64,000 bases of DNA from Ailurus styani. Lineage: Eukaryota > Chordata > Mammalia > Carnivora > Ailuridae. The notes beneath the pieces were generated by a model. That model was given only the letters and a program-made list of their open reading frames with translations, ran no database searches and had not been told where the DNA came from. The stretch is from contig LNAC01000109.1 of assembly GCA_002007465.1 (NCBI GenBank), positions 3,372,386-3,436,385 of the forward strand. The letters run 5' to 3'. The position numbers were made by a program, and so were the translations under genes. Shown here in pieces: positions 24,801 through 31,624 of the stretch (position 1 is the first letter of the stretch; each line of letters starts with the position of its first letter).

Positions 24801-27368
24801 GTAATAAAAAGCTTAATTGTTCTTATAATGCAATTTCTAAGGCTATTCCCAATTCTTAGTTATTATTTCACACCTGTCATGAAGAAATGCCAGCCTCTAA
24901 CTAGTCCACTCAAAGAAGCAGACACATGAAAGAACACTACTATTCACACCAAACACACAGCTACATAGAATTATAGGAATTCAGCCAAAAAGAGAGAGAA
25001 CAGTTAGAAATAACAACTCAAGTGATGTGGGAGAGCCTGCTTTCTGTTCCATTTCATGGCAAATGGCCTGAAGGGGAGAGGGGACTCTGCTGTCCCTTTT
25101 ACACACGTGAAGTCTCCCTCCTCTCATCTCTTAGTGGGAGCATCTTGATGTGCTGAGTCTGACCAATGAATAATCTGGATTTGATATCTGTTTCCCATGC
25201 TGATTTTAGAAGGCAGCCTTCACACAGGCCAAGAACCAGGTGTTATTTCCTCTTCTTTAAATGCTTTTTTCCTAAAAGTCCTAAGTGCACATTGCCCAAA
25301 CCCAAGGGCTCGGCCAGCCTCTTTGCTCACTGACCTTCTCAGCCATGGCATCCATGTAATCCTGTCGCTGGTACTCTCTCCGGCGCAGATGCCTGTACAC
25401 GTGGAACTCTCCACTGCCGGCCCCAGCACTTGAACCTATAGTCAGGAGAGTCCAGAGTTCTTAATGATATCCAGTTACCAACATAGGCTACCCTTAATCA
25501 AAAGGGACCAAAGAAAGAAACTGGAAGTAATCGAAAGGACCATTCCCCATTGTACTCCAGAATCTGGCACAGTGACTTGCATAGCACATTAATCATTAAA
25601 TAATTGTTGCATGAATGTTGAATGTGAAGTCACTAAAAATTTCACTCTAACACAGTAAGAGGAGGAGCAAACTGTAGTTGAGAGATCAGAAACCTAGAAA
25701 ATAGCTTGAGACTTTTACCTCCCCTGCCAGGTGATTTCACACTTGACATGCTAAATTTCTACTGAGCTGAAAAGATGTCCATGTATATTAAGTTAAAAAA
25801 AATTATTAAGTAGTATGTGTTGAACAACCACATTTTTATAAAATCACTTTTTCTTAAACCCGAGTGGTTTTGACTATAGTTTGAAAGGCTATATCAGAAT
25901 GTTACAAGTTGGGGCACGTGGCTGGCTCAGCTGGATTGAGCGGTGGACTCTTGATTTAGGATCAGGTCATGATCTCAGGCTCCTGGGACTGAGCTCCATG
26001 CTCAGTGGGGGGGTCTGCGTGGAATTCTCTCTCTCCTCCCTGCTGTGGGCATGCTCTCTCTCTCAAATAAATAAATAAATCCTTTAAAAAATGTTACAAA
26101 GGGTATGGTGGAATTACAGGGGTTCAAATTTTTTCATACTTCTGTTATTTATTCTTCTTTATAATTAGTATGTTAATTTAATTAACTAAAATAAAACTAT
26201 TTCCAGTTAGGGAAAAAAAAATACAACGCGTTATTTAAAACAATGCAGAAGAAAACTCTAGTGCGAAACTGCAAGCAACACCCCCTCTTTTTAAGTACAA
26301 AATTACTGAACCAGTGAATTTTTTTTTCCTTTTAGAAACCTAACAAATACTAACTGCAGGGTTTTTGTATCTATGCTTCAAAAATTATATTCACTCACAC
26401 ACACACACACAAAAGACATTACCCATTACATCTCGAACAAATTCTGGGGGAGGCCGAGGTGCCCATTCGCTCATTTTTTCTGGAATCGGAACTGCTTTGT
26501 CCTGCAACATTTAAACACGGAAGCATCTTTAAGTACAAACCTGCTGACAAATTCACATCTCTGTAAGACCAAAGCATATTAACTGGATGCGTGAAATAAG
26601 GCTGCTTTGCTCCTTGGACCTAAAGCTGATTTTCTTCCCTGTCTTAGATTTACTTCATCCCCTGTACTCTGGGGTCTATCCCAGTCCATAGCCTTGCCAG
26701 GGCTACACCTAACTTTCCAAAGCAGAATTCAGAAACGTAAGTCACCATTTATGACTGGAAACCTCTAACTTTAACTCTACGACACGCGGAGTCAACCCTT
26801 CCTAGCCAAAGGTGTAAGAAAAGACCTCATCCAATTACATTTATGACCGAAGGGACCGAGACCCTGCCGGGAGAGTGACTTGTCCCAGGTATGTCGGCCA
26901 ATGGCCCTCTAACAATCGGTGCTGTTTAGAAGAAAATAAACCCTTATGCCGACCCATAGATACTATCTTTCCAGTCAACGCTCCAGTTCACAGAAAGTGA
27001 AACGAGGAGTGTCTCAGAGCACGGGAAACCGCTCGACAGCACCCTCATCCAGCCTGGGCTCCAACATAAGCTTTGGGGAAGCGCACTATCTCCGGGGTAG
27101 CCTACTCCTTCCTAAGGGCTGGCCCTGGGGTTCGGATACTGAGTTTCTAAGTTTGGAGGCAGGGGAGGTGGGGCCGCGGGTCCCCACAAGCGCTGGAAGG
27201 AAAGGGCACTGGGAGAAGCCGAGGAACCAGCGCCTCTCTCACCGGGTTCTTCATGAGCCGCTCCAGCTTGAGTTTCTGCTCTTCTGCCGCATTCTTGGGG
27301 ATGACGAGCGCTTGTGGCTCTTTCTTGGGCCTCGGCGGCCGCACCGACGACGCACCCGAACTGGCCAT
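966..27368 (-). CDS. PRKRIP1: PRKRIP1, PRKR-interacting protein 1 (six coding exons, complete)
   Basis: Joining exons 27368..27243, 26501..26423, 25435..25335, 19366..19281, 18197..18130 and 1075..966 on the minus strand gives 570 nt, 189 residues plus a TGA stop, with GT-AG at all five introns and matching phases. The product starts [18 protein letters not shown] and ends PSFIMGR, which I recognise as PRKRIP1 (human about 184 residues, from memory). Known roles: a nuclear double-stranded-RNA-binding protein that binds and restrains the kinase PKR, and a component of the catalytic spliceosome in which a long helix spans U2 and U6 parts. Visible in the sequence: a Pro/Lys N-terminus, a charged presumably helical stretch at about residues 90-153, a basic cluster RRKKR at 127-131 (probable nuclear signal), a Ser-rich linker, nine Glu at 173-181 and a short conserved-looking tail. 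Intron 5 is about 17 kb. No frameshift or premature stop was seen. Identity is very likely; exact transcript ends are not shown. Confidence 0.95.
1233..1258. repeat. (TA)n microsatellite
   Basis: About 26 bp of alternating T/A abutting the tail of the SINE at 1262-1374, probably grown from its A/T-rich tail. Confidence 0.9.
1262..1374 (-). mobile_element. Short tRNA-type CAN-SINE
   Basis: Minus-strand head GAGCCACCTCGGTGCCCC at the right end, and the box-like CTTGAACTCATGATCCTG. It lacks the CT-rich middle of full SINEC elements. Inserted in the Tigger copy. Confidence 0.8.
1888..2079 (-). mobile_element. CAN-SINE, young mustelid-like subtype
   Basis: Full-length reverse-oriented SINEC: T-rich tail AAGATTTTATTTATTTATTT to head CCACCCAGGCGCCC, with the TTTAACCCACTGAGCC head variant. 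First of three back-to-back copies. Confidence 0.93.
2092..2295 (-). mobile_element. CAN-SINE
   Basis: Reverse-oriented, with a GA-rich middle and a diverged head CTACCTGGGCGCCCC. Second of the three-copy cluster. Confidence 0.9.
2316..2494 (-). mobile_element. CAN-SINE with internal CCCTGGGAC triplication
   Basis: Reverse-oriented third copy of the cluster. The motif GGGACCCTGG/GACCCTAGGACCC is repeated in the region that is normally a single CCCAGGACCCTGGGATC, a local tandem expansion. Confidence 0.88.
3271..3441 (-). mobile_element. CAN-SINE
   Basis: Reverse-oriented diverged copy. TGAGCATGTTTT flanks both ends as a target-site duplication. Confidence 0.88.
3485..3689 (+). mobile_element. 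CAN-SINE
   Basis: Forward copy from GGCACCTGGGTGGCTCA to an (AAAAC)-type tail. AAAACCTCTTA flanks both sides as a target-site duplication. Confidence 0.92.
3769..3873 (+). mobile_element. Short tRNA-type CAN-SINE (host of a nested SINE)
   Basis: Head GCCACCTGGATGGTTCAG, box GTTCAAGCCCC and ending GTAGAGATTACTTAAA. The flanks AGAAATCTATGAGATA (left) and AGAAATCGAAGAGAC (right, at about 4107) show that the following SINE landed in this element's tail. Confidence 0.85.
3874..4106 (+). mobile_element. CAN-SINE nested in preceding SINE tail
   Basis: Forward young-type copy (GGGTTAAAGCCTCTGC) ending in a long AAATAAATA/A tail, inserted at the A-rich end of the short SINE at 3769. Confidence 0.92.
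4130..4260 (-). mobile_element. MIR fragment
   Basis: CATTTTACAGATGAGGAA followed by a GGTTATGTAACTTG-like core, the reverse complement of the MIR core and 3' region. Confidence 0.6.
4320..4700 (+). mobile_element. L1M 3' end fragment
   Basis: Contains CATGGATGAACCTTGAGGAC, GTGGTTGCTAGGG and AAGAGTTCTGGGGATGGA, hallmark phrases of old L1 3' ends, and ends in an A-rich tail. No intact ORF. Confidence 0.8.
5500..8015 (+). mobile_element. L1M (L1MC-like) 3' end with long 3' UTR, split by a SINE
   Basis: Starts with L1 ORF2-end phrases (TGGCGAGGATGTGGAG, CACTGCTGGTGGGAGTGCAA) and runs through a long 3' UTR with AAGTCTGAGAAACTGTCACAG and CATTAGGTAAAAACTAAGGA to an A-rich end. A SINE at 7702-7907 interrupts it. 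Degenerate and non-coding. Confidence 0.75.
7702..7907 (+). mobile_element. CAN-SINE, young subtype, clear TSD
   Basis: Full-length copy with the GTGGGTTAAAGCCTCTGC head. AAGGGAAAGCTGG flanks both sides as a perfect target-site duplication, so it is a recent insertion into the L1. Confidence 0.95.
8738..8932 (+). mobile_element. CAN-SINE
   Basis: Forward diverged head GGTACCTGGATGGCTCAG, A-tail, and AAAAAGCACTAC target-site duplication on both sides. Confidence 0.92.
9480..9705 (+). mobile_element. MIR element
   Basis: ACCTGGGTTCCAATC, CCTCAACTGTAAAATGGGGA and AAAGCACTTACAG..GTAAATATTCAGTAAG follow the MIR consensus nearly end to end. Confidence 0.75.
9708..9807 (-). mobile_element. Short tRNA-type CAN-SINE
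   Basis: Reverse copy ending AGCCAGCCAGGTGCCCC. TGTTATTATATA flanks both sides as a target-site duplication. Confidence 0.9.
9844..10041 (+). mobile_element. CAN-SINE, young subtype
   Basis: Forward full-length copy from GGGCGCCTGGGTGGCTCA to AAATAAATAAATC plus A-tail. A second SINE begins directly at its tail. Confidence 0.94.
10042..10077 (+). mobile_element. CAN-SINE head, truncated by an assembly gap
   Basis: The first 36 bp of a second tandem young SINE, then Ns. The 173-N gap length fits the missing remainder of one SINE. Confidence 0.85.
10078..10250. other. Assembly gap (173 N)
   Basis: A run of Ns starting inside a SINE and ending in a C-run. Apparent ORFs crossing it are meaningless. 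Confidence 1.
10330..10562 (-). mobile_element. CAN-SINE nested in another SINE tail
   Basis: Reverse young-type copy. AATAGACCTTTTT occurs on both sides, and that sequence is itself part of the tail of the SINE at 10563-10764, showing insertion into it. Confidence 0.92.
10563..10764 (-). mobile_element. CAN-SINE (older host of nested SINE)
   Basis: Reverse copy ending CCACTGAGTCACCCAGGCG. The outer duplication CAGGAATGTGACTTTTTAA lies at about 10298 and 10765, enclosing this SINE together with the nested one. Confidence 0.92.
11215..11830 (+). mobile_element. Old L1M fragment
   Basis: GCCAGTGCTGGCAAGGATAC, CTGTGATCTAGTAATTCC and TTAAATGAAATAAGC resemble the L1 ORF2 end and 3' UTR. Strongly diverged. 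Confidence 0.55.
11830..11939 (-). mobile_element. Short tRNA-type CAN-SINE
   Basis: Reverse copy: TAATCTCTACACCAACATGG, GCTTGAACCCATGATCC, ending CAGCCAGGTGCCCC. Confidence 0.85.
12256..12429 (-). mobile_element. CAN-SINE
   Basis: Reverse copy with a G-rich middle, ending AGTCACCCAGGGACCCC. Flanked by similar TTTATTCTC sequences. Confidence 0.88.
12570..12790 (-). mobile_element. MER20-like hAT-Charlie transposon remnant
   Basis: Phrases ACATTTGGCAAAGTCTGGAG, ACTGGCATCTAGTGGG and CCCCTCACAACAAAGAATTC match the MER20 consensus (from memory) in reverse orientation. MER20 is non-autonomous; no ORF. Confidence 0.7.
15584..15781 (+). mobile_element. CAN-SINE
   Basis: Forward copy: GGTGGCCTGGGTGGCTCAG head, CT-rich tail, AATAAATAAAACATT then A-run. 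Confidence 0.9.
15944..16143 (+). mobile_element. CAN-SINE, young subtype
   Basis: Full-length forward copy with a GTGGGTTAAAGCCGCTGC head and a long A-tail. Confidence 0.94.
16900..17465 (+). mobile_element. Possible LTR or DNA-transposon remnant, split by a SINE
   Basis: TTTCTTGTTATGTGAGAGAAAT and CTGCTAGTTGAGTTTTGTTT near 17380-17450 resemble a widespread old mammalian repeat end, and similar text recurs near 17745-17800. Family unresolved. Confidence 0.3.
16991..17180 (-). mobile_element. CAN-SINE
   Basis: Reverse young-type copy. CACTTTTGGGGAT (left) and CACTTTTAGGGAT (right) are the target-site duplication. Confidence 0.93.
17467..17575 (-). mobile_element. Truncated CAN-SINE
   Basis: Only the tail and GA-rich middle are present (TTTATTTATTTGACAGAGAG to GCTCCTTGCTGAACAGGGAG). 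The tRNA-like head is missing. Confidence 0.75.
17867..18048 (-). mobile_element. CAN-SINE with deletion
   Basis: Reverse copy lacking the usual GCAGGCTCCCTGCTGAGCA block. AAATCTCATTCTT flanks both sides. It lies 80 bp from PRKRIP1 exon 5. Confidence 0.92.
18130..18197 (-). CDS. PRKRIP1: PRKRIP1 coding exon 5
   Basis: 68 nt after the acceptor TTTGTAG, donor GTTAGT. Codes [19 protein letters not shown] then QKE, an almost purely Lys/Glu/Leu stretch that continues the predicted helix. Confidence 0.94.
18506..18775 (-). pseudogene. Possible retrocopied mRNA 3' UTR fragment
   Basis: Read on the minus strand, unique-looking sequence ends with TGCAATAAAGTGTTGTCATT followed by an A-rich run (plus-strand T-rich run at 18450-18495). 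This is the layout of a processed 3' end: AATAAA at 18511-18506 about 15 nt before the A tract. No coding part is recognised and the parent gene is unknown. An intronic poly(A) site of PRKRIP1 is an alternative. Confidence 0.35.
18838..18886. repeat. (CA)n microsatellite
   Basis: About 24 uninterrupted CA units, likely polymorphic, in PRKRIP1 intron 4. Confidence 0.95.
19281..19366 (-). CDS. PRKRIP1: PRKRIP1 coding exon 4
   Basis: 86 nt after the acceptor TTCACAG, coding [15 protein letters not shown] through TAKRRKK plus two bases of an Arg codon, donor GTAAGG. It carries the basic RRKKR cluster at residues 127-131. From memory the human protein has Lys where this one has Ser in the ESNK motif. 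Confidence 0.95.
19683..20012 (+). mobile_element. Tigger2-like DNA transposon remnant
   Basis: CCTTTGAACACAGGTTTGCA, TCTCTAGCTTACTTTATCAT, TTATCAGTAAGGCTTC and GTGCCCCTAATCACC follow the same family as the copy at 1172-1677, in forward orientation. Non-coding. Confidence 0.7.
20117..20304 (-). mobile_element. CAN-SINE
   Basis: Reverse copy ending GCCAACCAGCCACCCC. ATGTTCCTGG / ATGTTCCCAG flanks look like a decayed target-site duplication. Confidence 0.9.
20440..20945 (+). mobile_element. ERVL-type LTR with adjoining primer-binding-site-like sequence
   Basis: ATCTGATGTTATCACC, CAGAATTGAGT, CATTGTAGGACACTCAGC and CCCCACACATTTGGTGACCA resemble an old mammalian ERVL LTR. The end is followed by TTGGTGACCAGAAGTG, similar to the ERVL primer-binding site. 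No gag, pol or env sequence is present. Confidence 0.5.
20957..21160 (+). mobile_element. CAN-SINE, young subtype
   Basis: Forward full-length copy. AGAAAAGTAGCAGAGA flanks both ends as a perfect target-site duplication. Confidence 0.95.
21475..21605 (+). mobile_element. MIR fragment
   Basis: CTCGATTTTCTCACCTATAA followed by AAACAGG and GAAAGCACTTG match the MIR 3' half. Confidence 0.6.
21799..21900 (+). mobile_element. Short tRNA-type CAN-SINE with internal deletion
   Basis: GGTACCTGGCTGGCTC joined to TTGATCTCAGGGTG and GTGGGTGTAGAGATTACT, then A-tail. Confidence 0.8.
21963..22166 (+). mobile_element. CAN-SINE
   Basis: Forward copy with the head variant GTTGGTTAAGTGTCTGCC, ending TAAATAACTAAATAAAATC plus A-tail. 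Confidence 0.93.
22550..22764 (+). mobile_element. CAN-SINE, young subtype
   Basis: Forward copy with an extended AAATAAAAATAAA tail. AAAGTAGTTTAA occurs at both ends. Confidence 0.94.
23110..23480 (-). mobile_element. Possible L1-derived fragment
   Basis: GAAAATTTCAAACATAGAAA, CCACCACCAAGATCCTACAA and AAGTAAGTTGCAGACACCAG resemble a common antisense L1 3'-region repeat. A related stretch lies at 35340-35720. Confidence 0.4.
23505..23708 (-). mobile_element. CAN-SINE, young subtype
   Basis: Reverse full-length copy with a long T-run, ending CACTGAGCCACCCAGGCGCC. Confidence 0.94.
24185..24377 (-). mobile_element. CAN-SINE, diverged
   Basis: Reverse copy with a duplicated or rearranged head region (CAGTTAAGCATCTGCCTGAG then CCACCTAGGCACC). 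Confidence 0.85.
24600..24850 (+). mobile_element. Possible L1 ORF2-derived fragment
   Basis: CAGATTCGACTCAATTC and CCAAAATTCTACTTGAAAAA..TAAGAACAACAAGGGAG echo a known L1 ORF2 stretch. Heavily mutated. Confidence 0.35.
25335..25435 (-). CDS. PRKRIP1: PRKRIP1 coding exon 3
   Basis: 101 nt after an acceptor ending TATAG, coding [20 protein letters not shown] and on to DAMAEK, donor GTCAGT. A small Gly/Ser linker is followed by the start of the long charged helix. Confidence 0.95.
25555..25625 (+). mobile_element. MIR 3' fragment
   Basis: GGCACAGTGACTTGCATAGC and TCATTAAATAATTGTTGCAT match a MIR tail. Confidence 0.45.
25911..26090 (+). mobile_element. CAN-SINE, older
   Basis: Forward diverged copy GGGGCACGTGGCTGGCTCAG to AAATAAATAAATCC. 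AATGTTACAA flanks both ends. Confidence 0.9.
26423..26501 (-). CDS. PRKRIP1: PRKRIP1 coding exon 2
   Basis: 79 nt from the acceptor TTGCAG to the donor GTAATG, coding [18 protein letters not shown] through EFVRDVM and the first base of a Gly codon. It contains the Pro-rich segment after the conserved N-terminus. The phase matches exon 3. Confidence 0.95.
26502..27242 (-). other. PRKRIP1 intron 1
   Basis: 741 bp between exons 1 and 2, donor GTGAGA. The exon-1 side is GC-rich; the rest is unique-looking sequence without recognised repeats or RNA genes. Confidence 0.85.
27243..27368 (-). CDS. PRKRIP1: PRKRIP1 coding exon 1
   Basis: Residues 1-42. The ATG at 27368-27366 has G at -3 and G at +4, a good Kozak context. 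A GTG codon lies directly upstream in frame but is not a plausible eukaryotic start. The exon ends ...LMKNP before the donor GTGAGA, and the reading frame beyond that is intronic. Confidence 0.95.
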
Positions 27369-27369
27369 C

Positions 27370-27520
27370 ACAAACCCCCTGTTCTCTCGGCGGGCGGCGG
27401 CAGCGGCGCGAACGTACGGCGACAGAGCCGCGCGCCAGCGGCGCAGGCGCAGTCTTCTTGCGGGGCGGGGCTAGGGCGGAGTCGCAAGCCGGAAGCAGGC
27501 TACTGAATATTCAAGAGCTC
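27370..27520 (-). promoter_or_regulatory. PRKRIP1: PRKRIP1 CpG-rich promoter and 5' UTR
   Basis: A CpG-dense, TATA-less stretch immediately upstream of the ATG. It contains an NRF1-like GCGCAGGCGC (27441-27450), an Sp1-type GC box CGGGGCGGGG (27461-27470) and an ETS-type CCGGAAG (27489-27495). This is typical of housekeeping promoters. The transcription start is inferred to lie within about 150 bp of the ATG; no experimental start is visible. Confidence 0.75.
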
Positions 27521-27809
27521 GTGGCCGGGTGGGTTATCATGATCAAAGCCGCTTGATTTCATTTCCTGTGTCGGAGCAAATCAGGGCAGCTGAGCGCCCA
27601 CGTTCCTTAGGGAGAGGTGGCCTTGCACGCCCGAGGGTTCGACCCCAGGCGACCTTTCCAGTCCGTGTGCGCGTTGTGGCTCCGCCGGCAGCCCTGCTAA
27701 TGGCTCTCAGCATCCCCTCCCGCCCCCGGGGTCTTTGTCCCGGTGGTTCCCTGGGCCTGGTCCACTCTCCCTCCCATTTCTGACAATCTATTTAAGACAG
27801 CGCAGACTT

Positions 27810-28560
27810 GTCACTGAGCTCCCTGAGGGGGGGCCCTGTCTCTTTTGTCCTCCTCGAATTATTCTGCACCTGACACCCAGAAAATCTACAAGGGTCGAAT
27901 GAATGAGAGCCTTTCTTACAGAAAGAGGAAAGGGCCCCTCCCATCTGGGAGCTAGCCTGGCACCCACAGGAGGCCTTGATGTCCTCCTCTTGGACATAAA
28001 CAATTTCCCAGAACACCAACAGCAAGCGAGACCATTCTGTCACCATGATGGAGTGAGGCATCAACAGGACTGCTCTGGAATCATGTTTGAACGCAGACGA
28101 AAACAGGAATATTGGTGGAACCACAAAAAGACCAAACGTTTTCTTCATTCTGGCTCTTATGAGTAACTGCTGTCTTCTTTAAAGCATTAGCCTCAGTTCA
28201 CTTTAAATATTTATGAAGACAGCCAGTCACGGAACTGTGTCGCTTCCTGACAGTGTCTATGCCAGAGTTAAACCCACTTGCTTGAACCCTCCGCAAGTCA
28301 CTTCACCCAAACCCAAATCCTATGATAAGTCCTCTTTCATACCCCTTTGTTGAAGTAAGTGCAGTCTTCCTCCTCGAAAGAGGCAGCAGAACCAAATTTT
28401 CAACTACGGGTGTATTTCTGGTGGTCTTCACACTTGCTGGTTTTCTCATTTATCATTTGTCACCCACTAAAGAGTGGACATTCTGTTCACTGCTGTATTC
28501 CAACATCTGGGGCAAAGCCTGGCTCACGTCAAAGTACTCACTTAGGTTTTGCTGGATGAC
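27810..28560 (+). mobile_element. L2-like fragments (about 27810-27910 and 28465-28560)
   Basis: Two short stretches (GAGCTCCCTGAGG..CTGTCTCTTTTGTCC and GTTCACTGCTGTATTCCAAC..CAAAGCCTGGCTCACG) resemble L2 3' ends. Unique-looking sequence lies between them. Confidence 0.4.
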
Positions 28561-28890
28561 AATGGGCTCTTGGGGGGTGGGGGGAGGCACCTCAGGAACC
28601 ACTGTTGCGTTGCCTGCTCAGCCCAGGACAGCTCTCCCACTGAATGTCCCCTGCCGGCCAAGTGACCCCTGTGACAGGGTGTTGTGTTAGTGCTCTAAGG
28701 TCATTCCTGGCCCCCTGAGAGTAGGTGATTTTCCAGTGACCAAGGGTGGTGGTGAACTAGGAGAAGTCCTCCACTGGCCCAATTCTGTCACTGGAACCTC
28801 TGGAGGGCTTGACTTGGTTGTGGTCCCGGACACATGACCCTATATCATATACTCCAGCCACCCAGGTACCTCACTTCCCCCCGAACATGC

Positions 28891-28912
28891 CACACACACA
28901 CACACACACACA
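28891..28912. repeat. (CA)n microsatellite
   Basis: 11 CA units in intergenic DNA. Confidence 0.9.
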
Positions 28913-28929
28913 GACTTTACCTGGAGTGT

Positions 28930-29215
28930 CTTTCCCTTCCTGGAGAACTCCCAAAACGCTTCTTAGCTTTGCTTAAATGCTACCTCCTCCATGAAGCCTT
29001 CACTGATTACCCTATTCCCCCCACATCCCGTCTCTATTCCCTGCTCCAGGCAGTGAGTTGCTCTCTTCTTGGTGCTCTCTCTGCTCTGGGTCCCGATGGC
29101 TGGCATATGGTAGTTAGCACAGCGTGTCCTCACCATCTGCCTACCCACAAGTCTGGGAGGAGGGTTGAGCTGGAATTCCAGCATCTAATCCTGGCCTAGA
29201 GTAGAGTGGTGTTTC
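28930..29215 (+). mobile_element. L2 3' fragment
   Basis: GCTTAAATGCTACCTCCTCC and ATGAAGCCTTCACTGATTAC are near-consensus L2 3'-end text. Confidence 0.7.
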
Positions 29216-29564
29216 CAGAATGCTTGCAAAACAGAGGAATTAAGGAAGGAGGAAAGAAGGGAGTCAACGACCGCCTGAAAAAAAGAAAGAATGAATGTGT
29301 AAATGAGGGGATAGATGCACGAATGAACATGTGAGATAGTGGATCAGCAGAGAGTAAAGAGCCAGGGAGCAGCTATCTCCCCATCATCCCCCTGCCCCCA
29401 GCCTCCAGGTCTGGCATAGAGCCAGCGTTTGCCAGACAGCTGCGGGATGGGAAGTGAAATGAATGAATGAATGAAGTGAATGACTGCACAAGGTGGGGGG
29501 CATGTAGGTGCGTTGGAGCTGGTAATAACAACCTCAGTGTCCAAGCCTAGTTTAAGTGTGTCTA

Positions 29565-29660
29565 CATGTTTGTCCTCCTGCTTTACAAATAAGGAACTGA
29601 GGCCCAGAGGGGTGAGGGACTGGCTCAGGGTCACACAGACTCAGACCCAGCACTCTAGGC
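29565..29660 (-). mobile_element. MIR fragment
   Basis: TTACAAATAAGGAACTGAGG, CCCAGAGGGGTGAGGGACTG and GGTCACACAGACTC match the reverse MIR core. Confidence 0.65.
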
Positions 29661-29688
29661 ACAGGTCTGTGAGGGCCTGATTGATCAC

Positions 29689-30145
29689 GAGTCTTAAGAA
29701 CGGAAAGACCACGGCCGCCAGCAGGCCTTGGTGGCAGTTCCTCCATGGGGCACCCTTCTAGGGCCAAAGCCAGTTTTGAGGTCCTGCTCCAGGGCTCCCA
29801 CCTCTGGCTGCCCCACAAGTGTGGTATGGACTCGGACCCAGAGCACCACCTCCTCCGCCACCAGAGGGCAGCAGAGCTCCACCCAGGTGCACCTGCTGAC
29901 CTGTGCCCCGGATGCCNGAGTCTTAAGAACGGAAAGACCATGGCCGCCAGCAGGCCTTGGTGGCAGTTCCTCCATGGGGCACCCTTCTAGGGCCAAAGCC
30001 AGTTTTGAGGTCCTGCTCCAGGGCTCCCACCTCTGGCTGCCCCACAAGTGTGGTATGGACTCGGACCCAGAGCACCACCTCCTCCGCCACCAGAGGGCAG
30101 CAGAGCTCCACCCAGGTGCACCTGCTGACCGGTGCCCCGGATGCC
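29689..30145. repeat. 228-bp direct duplication separated by a single N
   Basis: 29689-29916 and 29918-30145 are identical except at two positions (C/T at 29712 vs 29941; T/G at 29902 vs 30131), offset 229 bp, with one N at 29917. This is most simply a false duplication made at an assembly join, perhaps of two haplotypes. Neither copy shows a gene. Confidence 0.95.
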
Positions 30146-30423
30146 CAGGACGATGGTGTTTGGAGTCTGGCAGACCCGGTGCCAAAGATTGCCTCCACCT
30201 ACTCTGGAGTGTGGGCTGGGGAAGCAACTTAAGCTCTCAAAGGCTCTTTCCTTATGCACAAGTAGGGGACAAACAAATCCACCTTGACGCTTGTAAATAA
30301 AACGATGTGACGGTCGTTCAGCATCCTGACACTCAACAGTAGGGTGACCACATATCCCGGTTTGGGCCCAAGACTGAGCAGTTTCTCAAGATGCAGGACT
30401 TTCAGTGTTAAAAGGAGGAGAAC

Positions 30424-30616
30424 TGGGGCACCTGAGTGGCTCAGTCGTTAAGCGTCCAGCTCAGGTTATGGTCCCAGAGTCCTGGGATCGAGCCCTACAT
30501 CGGGCTCCCTGCTCAGCGGGAAGCTTGCTTCTCCCTCTCCCACTCCCCCTGCTTCTGTTCCCTCTCGTGCTGTCTCTCTCTCTCTCTCTCTGTCTCTGTC
30601 AAATAAAAAAAAATCT
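30424..30616 (+). mobile_element. CAN-SINE
   Basis: Forward copy GGGGCACCTGAGTGGCTCAG. TTAAAAGGAGGAGAA flanks both ends. Confidence 0.94.
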
Positions 30617-30905
30617 TAAAAGGAGGAGAATCTTGGGCAAACTGGAACAGCTAGTCACCCTAGAGGGGTGGGCACTCCTTTAATCCTTTGAGCTGTGGTT
30701 GGTATGTAAAGAATCGAAACAGCAAAAATGTTTACAACTATTCCACAATTTAAGTTTCTCACGGAATTAGTGAGCCAGAGGTCTTGCCACTGTGGTCCTG
30801 CTGTCAATGACAAAAGAACAGTTTCACTAAGGGGAATCAAAACTGAGATGAAATACACCCACTTGGCAAAAGAGTTTGTCAGTTTCCTATAAAGATAAAC
30901 ATGCA

Positions 30906-31126
30906 GGGACATCTGGGTGGCACAGTCAGTTGAGCGTCTGACTGTTGGTTTCGGGTCAGGTCATGATCTTGGGGTCGTGAGATCGAGCCCCATAGTGGGC
31001 TCCATGCTCAGTGAATGAAGAGTCTGCCTGAGGATTCTCTTTCTCCCTCTTCCTCTCCCCCTCCCCCAGCTCGCATGTGCACACACACTCTCTCTCTCAA
31101 ATAAATAAAGAAATCTTTTGAAAAAG
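30906..31126 (+). mobile_element. CAN-SINE, older
   Basis: Forward copy GGACATCTGGGTGGCACAG with CTCAAATAAATAAAG tail, inside the L1. Confidence 0.9.
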
Positions 31127-31624
31127 GCAAACATACATGTACCATACAACCCAGCAATCTCACTCCTAGGCAGTATCCTAGAGAAATGAAAATGCTAGTC
31201 CAGTGAAAGACCTGTATGCGAATACCTATAGGACCTTGATTCATAATTGCCCCAAACTGGAAACAACCCAAATGATCATCAAGTTGTGATATACTCACAC
31301 AGTGATGTACTGCTGAAGAATAAAAAGGAAGGAACTATTGATATTTGCAACCACATGGATGAATTTCAAAAGCATTATGCTTAGCGAATGAAGCTGGATT
31401 CAAAAGGCTACAACCTTTTGAATGCTTCCATTACTCCACATTCTGGGAAAGCCAAGATGATAGGTACAGAACACAGCTCAGTAGATGCCAGGGGCCAAGG
31501 GCAGGAAGAGGGAACTGACTTTTTGAGGTGATGGACTTGTTGTACGTCTGGATTGGGGTTGTGGTTATGCGAACATACACGTTTGTCAGACTCATTGACG
31601 TTTATGCTTAAAAGGGGTGAATTT

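Larger units (their letters stand above)
19367..25334 (-). other. PRKRIP1 intron 3
   Basis: About 6 kb with a Tigger-like transposon, an ERVL-like LTR, seven CAN-SINEs, one MIR and L1-like fragments, listed separately. 22170-22545, 22770-23100, 23720-24180 and 24960-25330 show no feature I can name. Confidence 0.8.
25436..26422 (-). other. PRKRIP1 intron 2
   Basis: Holds one CAN-SINE (25911-26090), a MIR-like 3' fragment near 25555-25625 and a short CA repeat near 26396-26411. 26100-26390 is AT-rich with no recognised element. Confidence 0.85.

Noticed and set aside
26946..27506. 186-residue plus-strand ORF over the PRKRIP1 first exon
   Set aside because: Antisense shadow of a CpG-rich first exon and promoter.
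29728..30300. 190- and 177-residue ORFs with internally repeated peptides
   Set aside because: The peptide repeats come from the 228-bp duplication around a single N, a likely assembly artefact.
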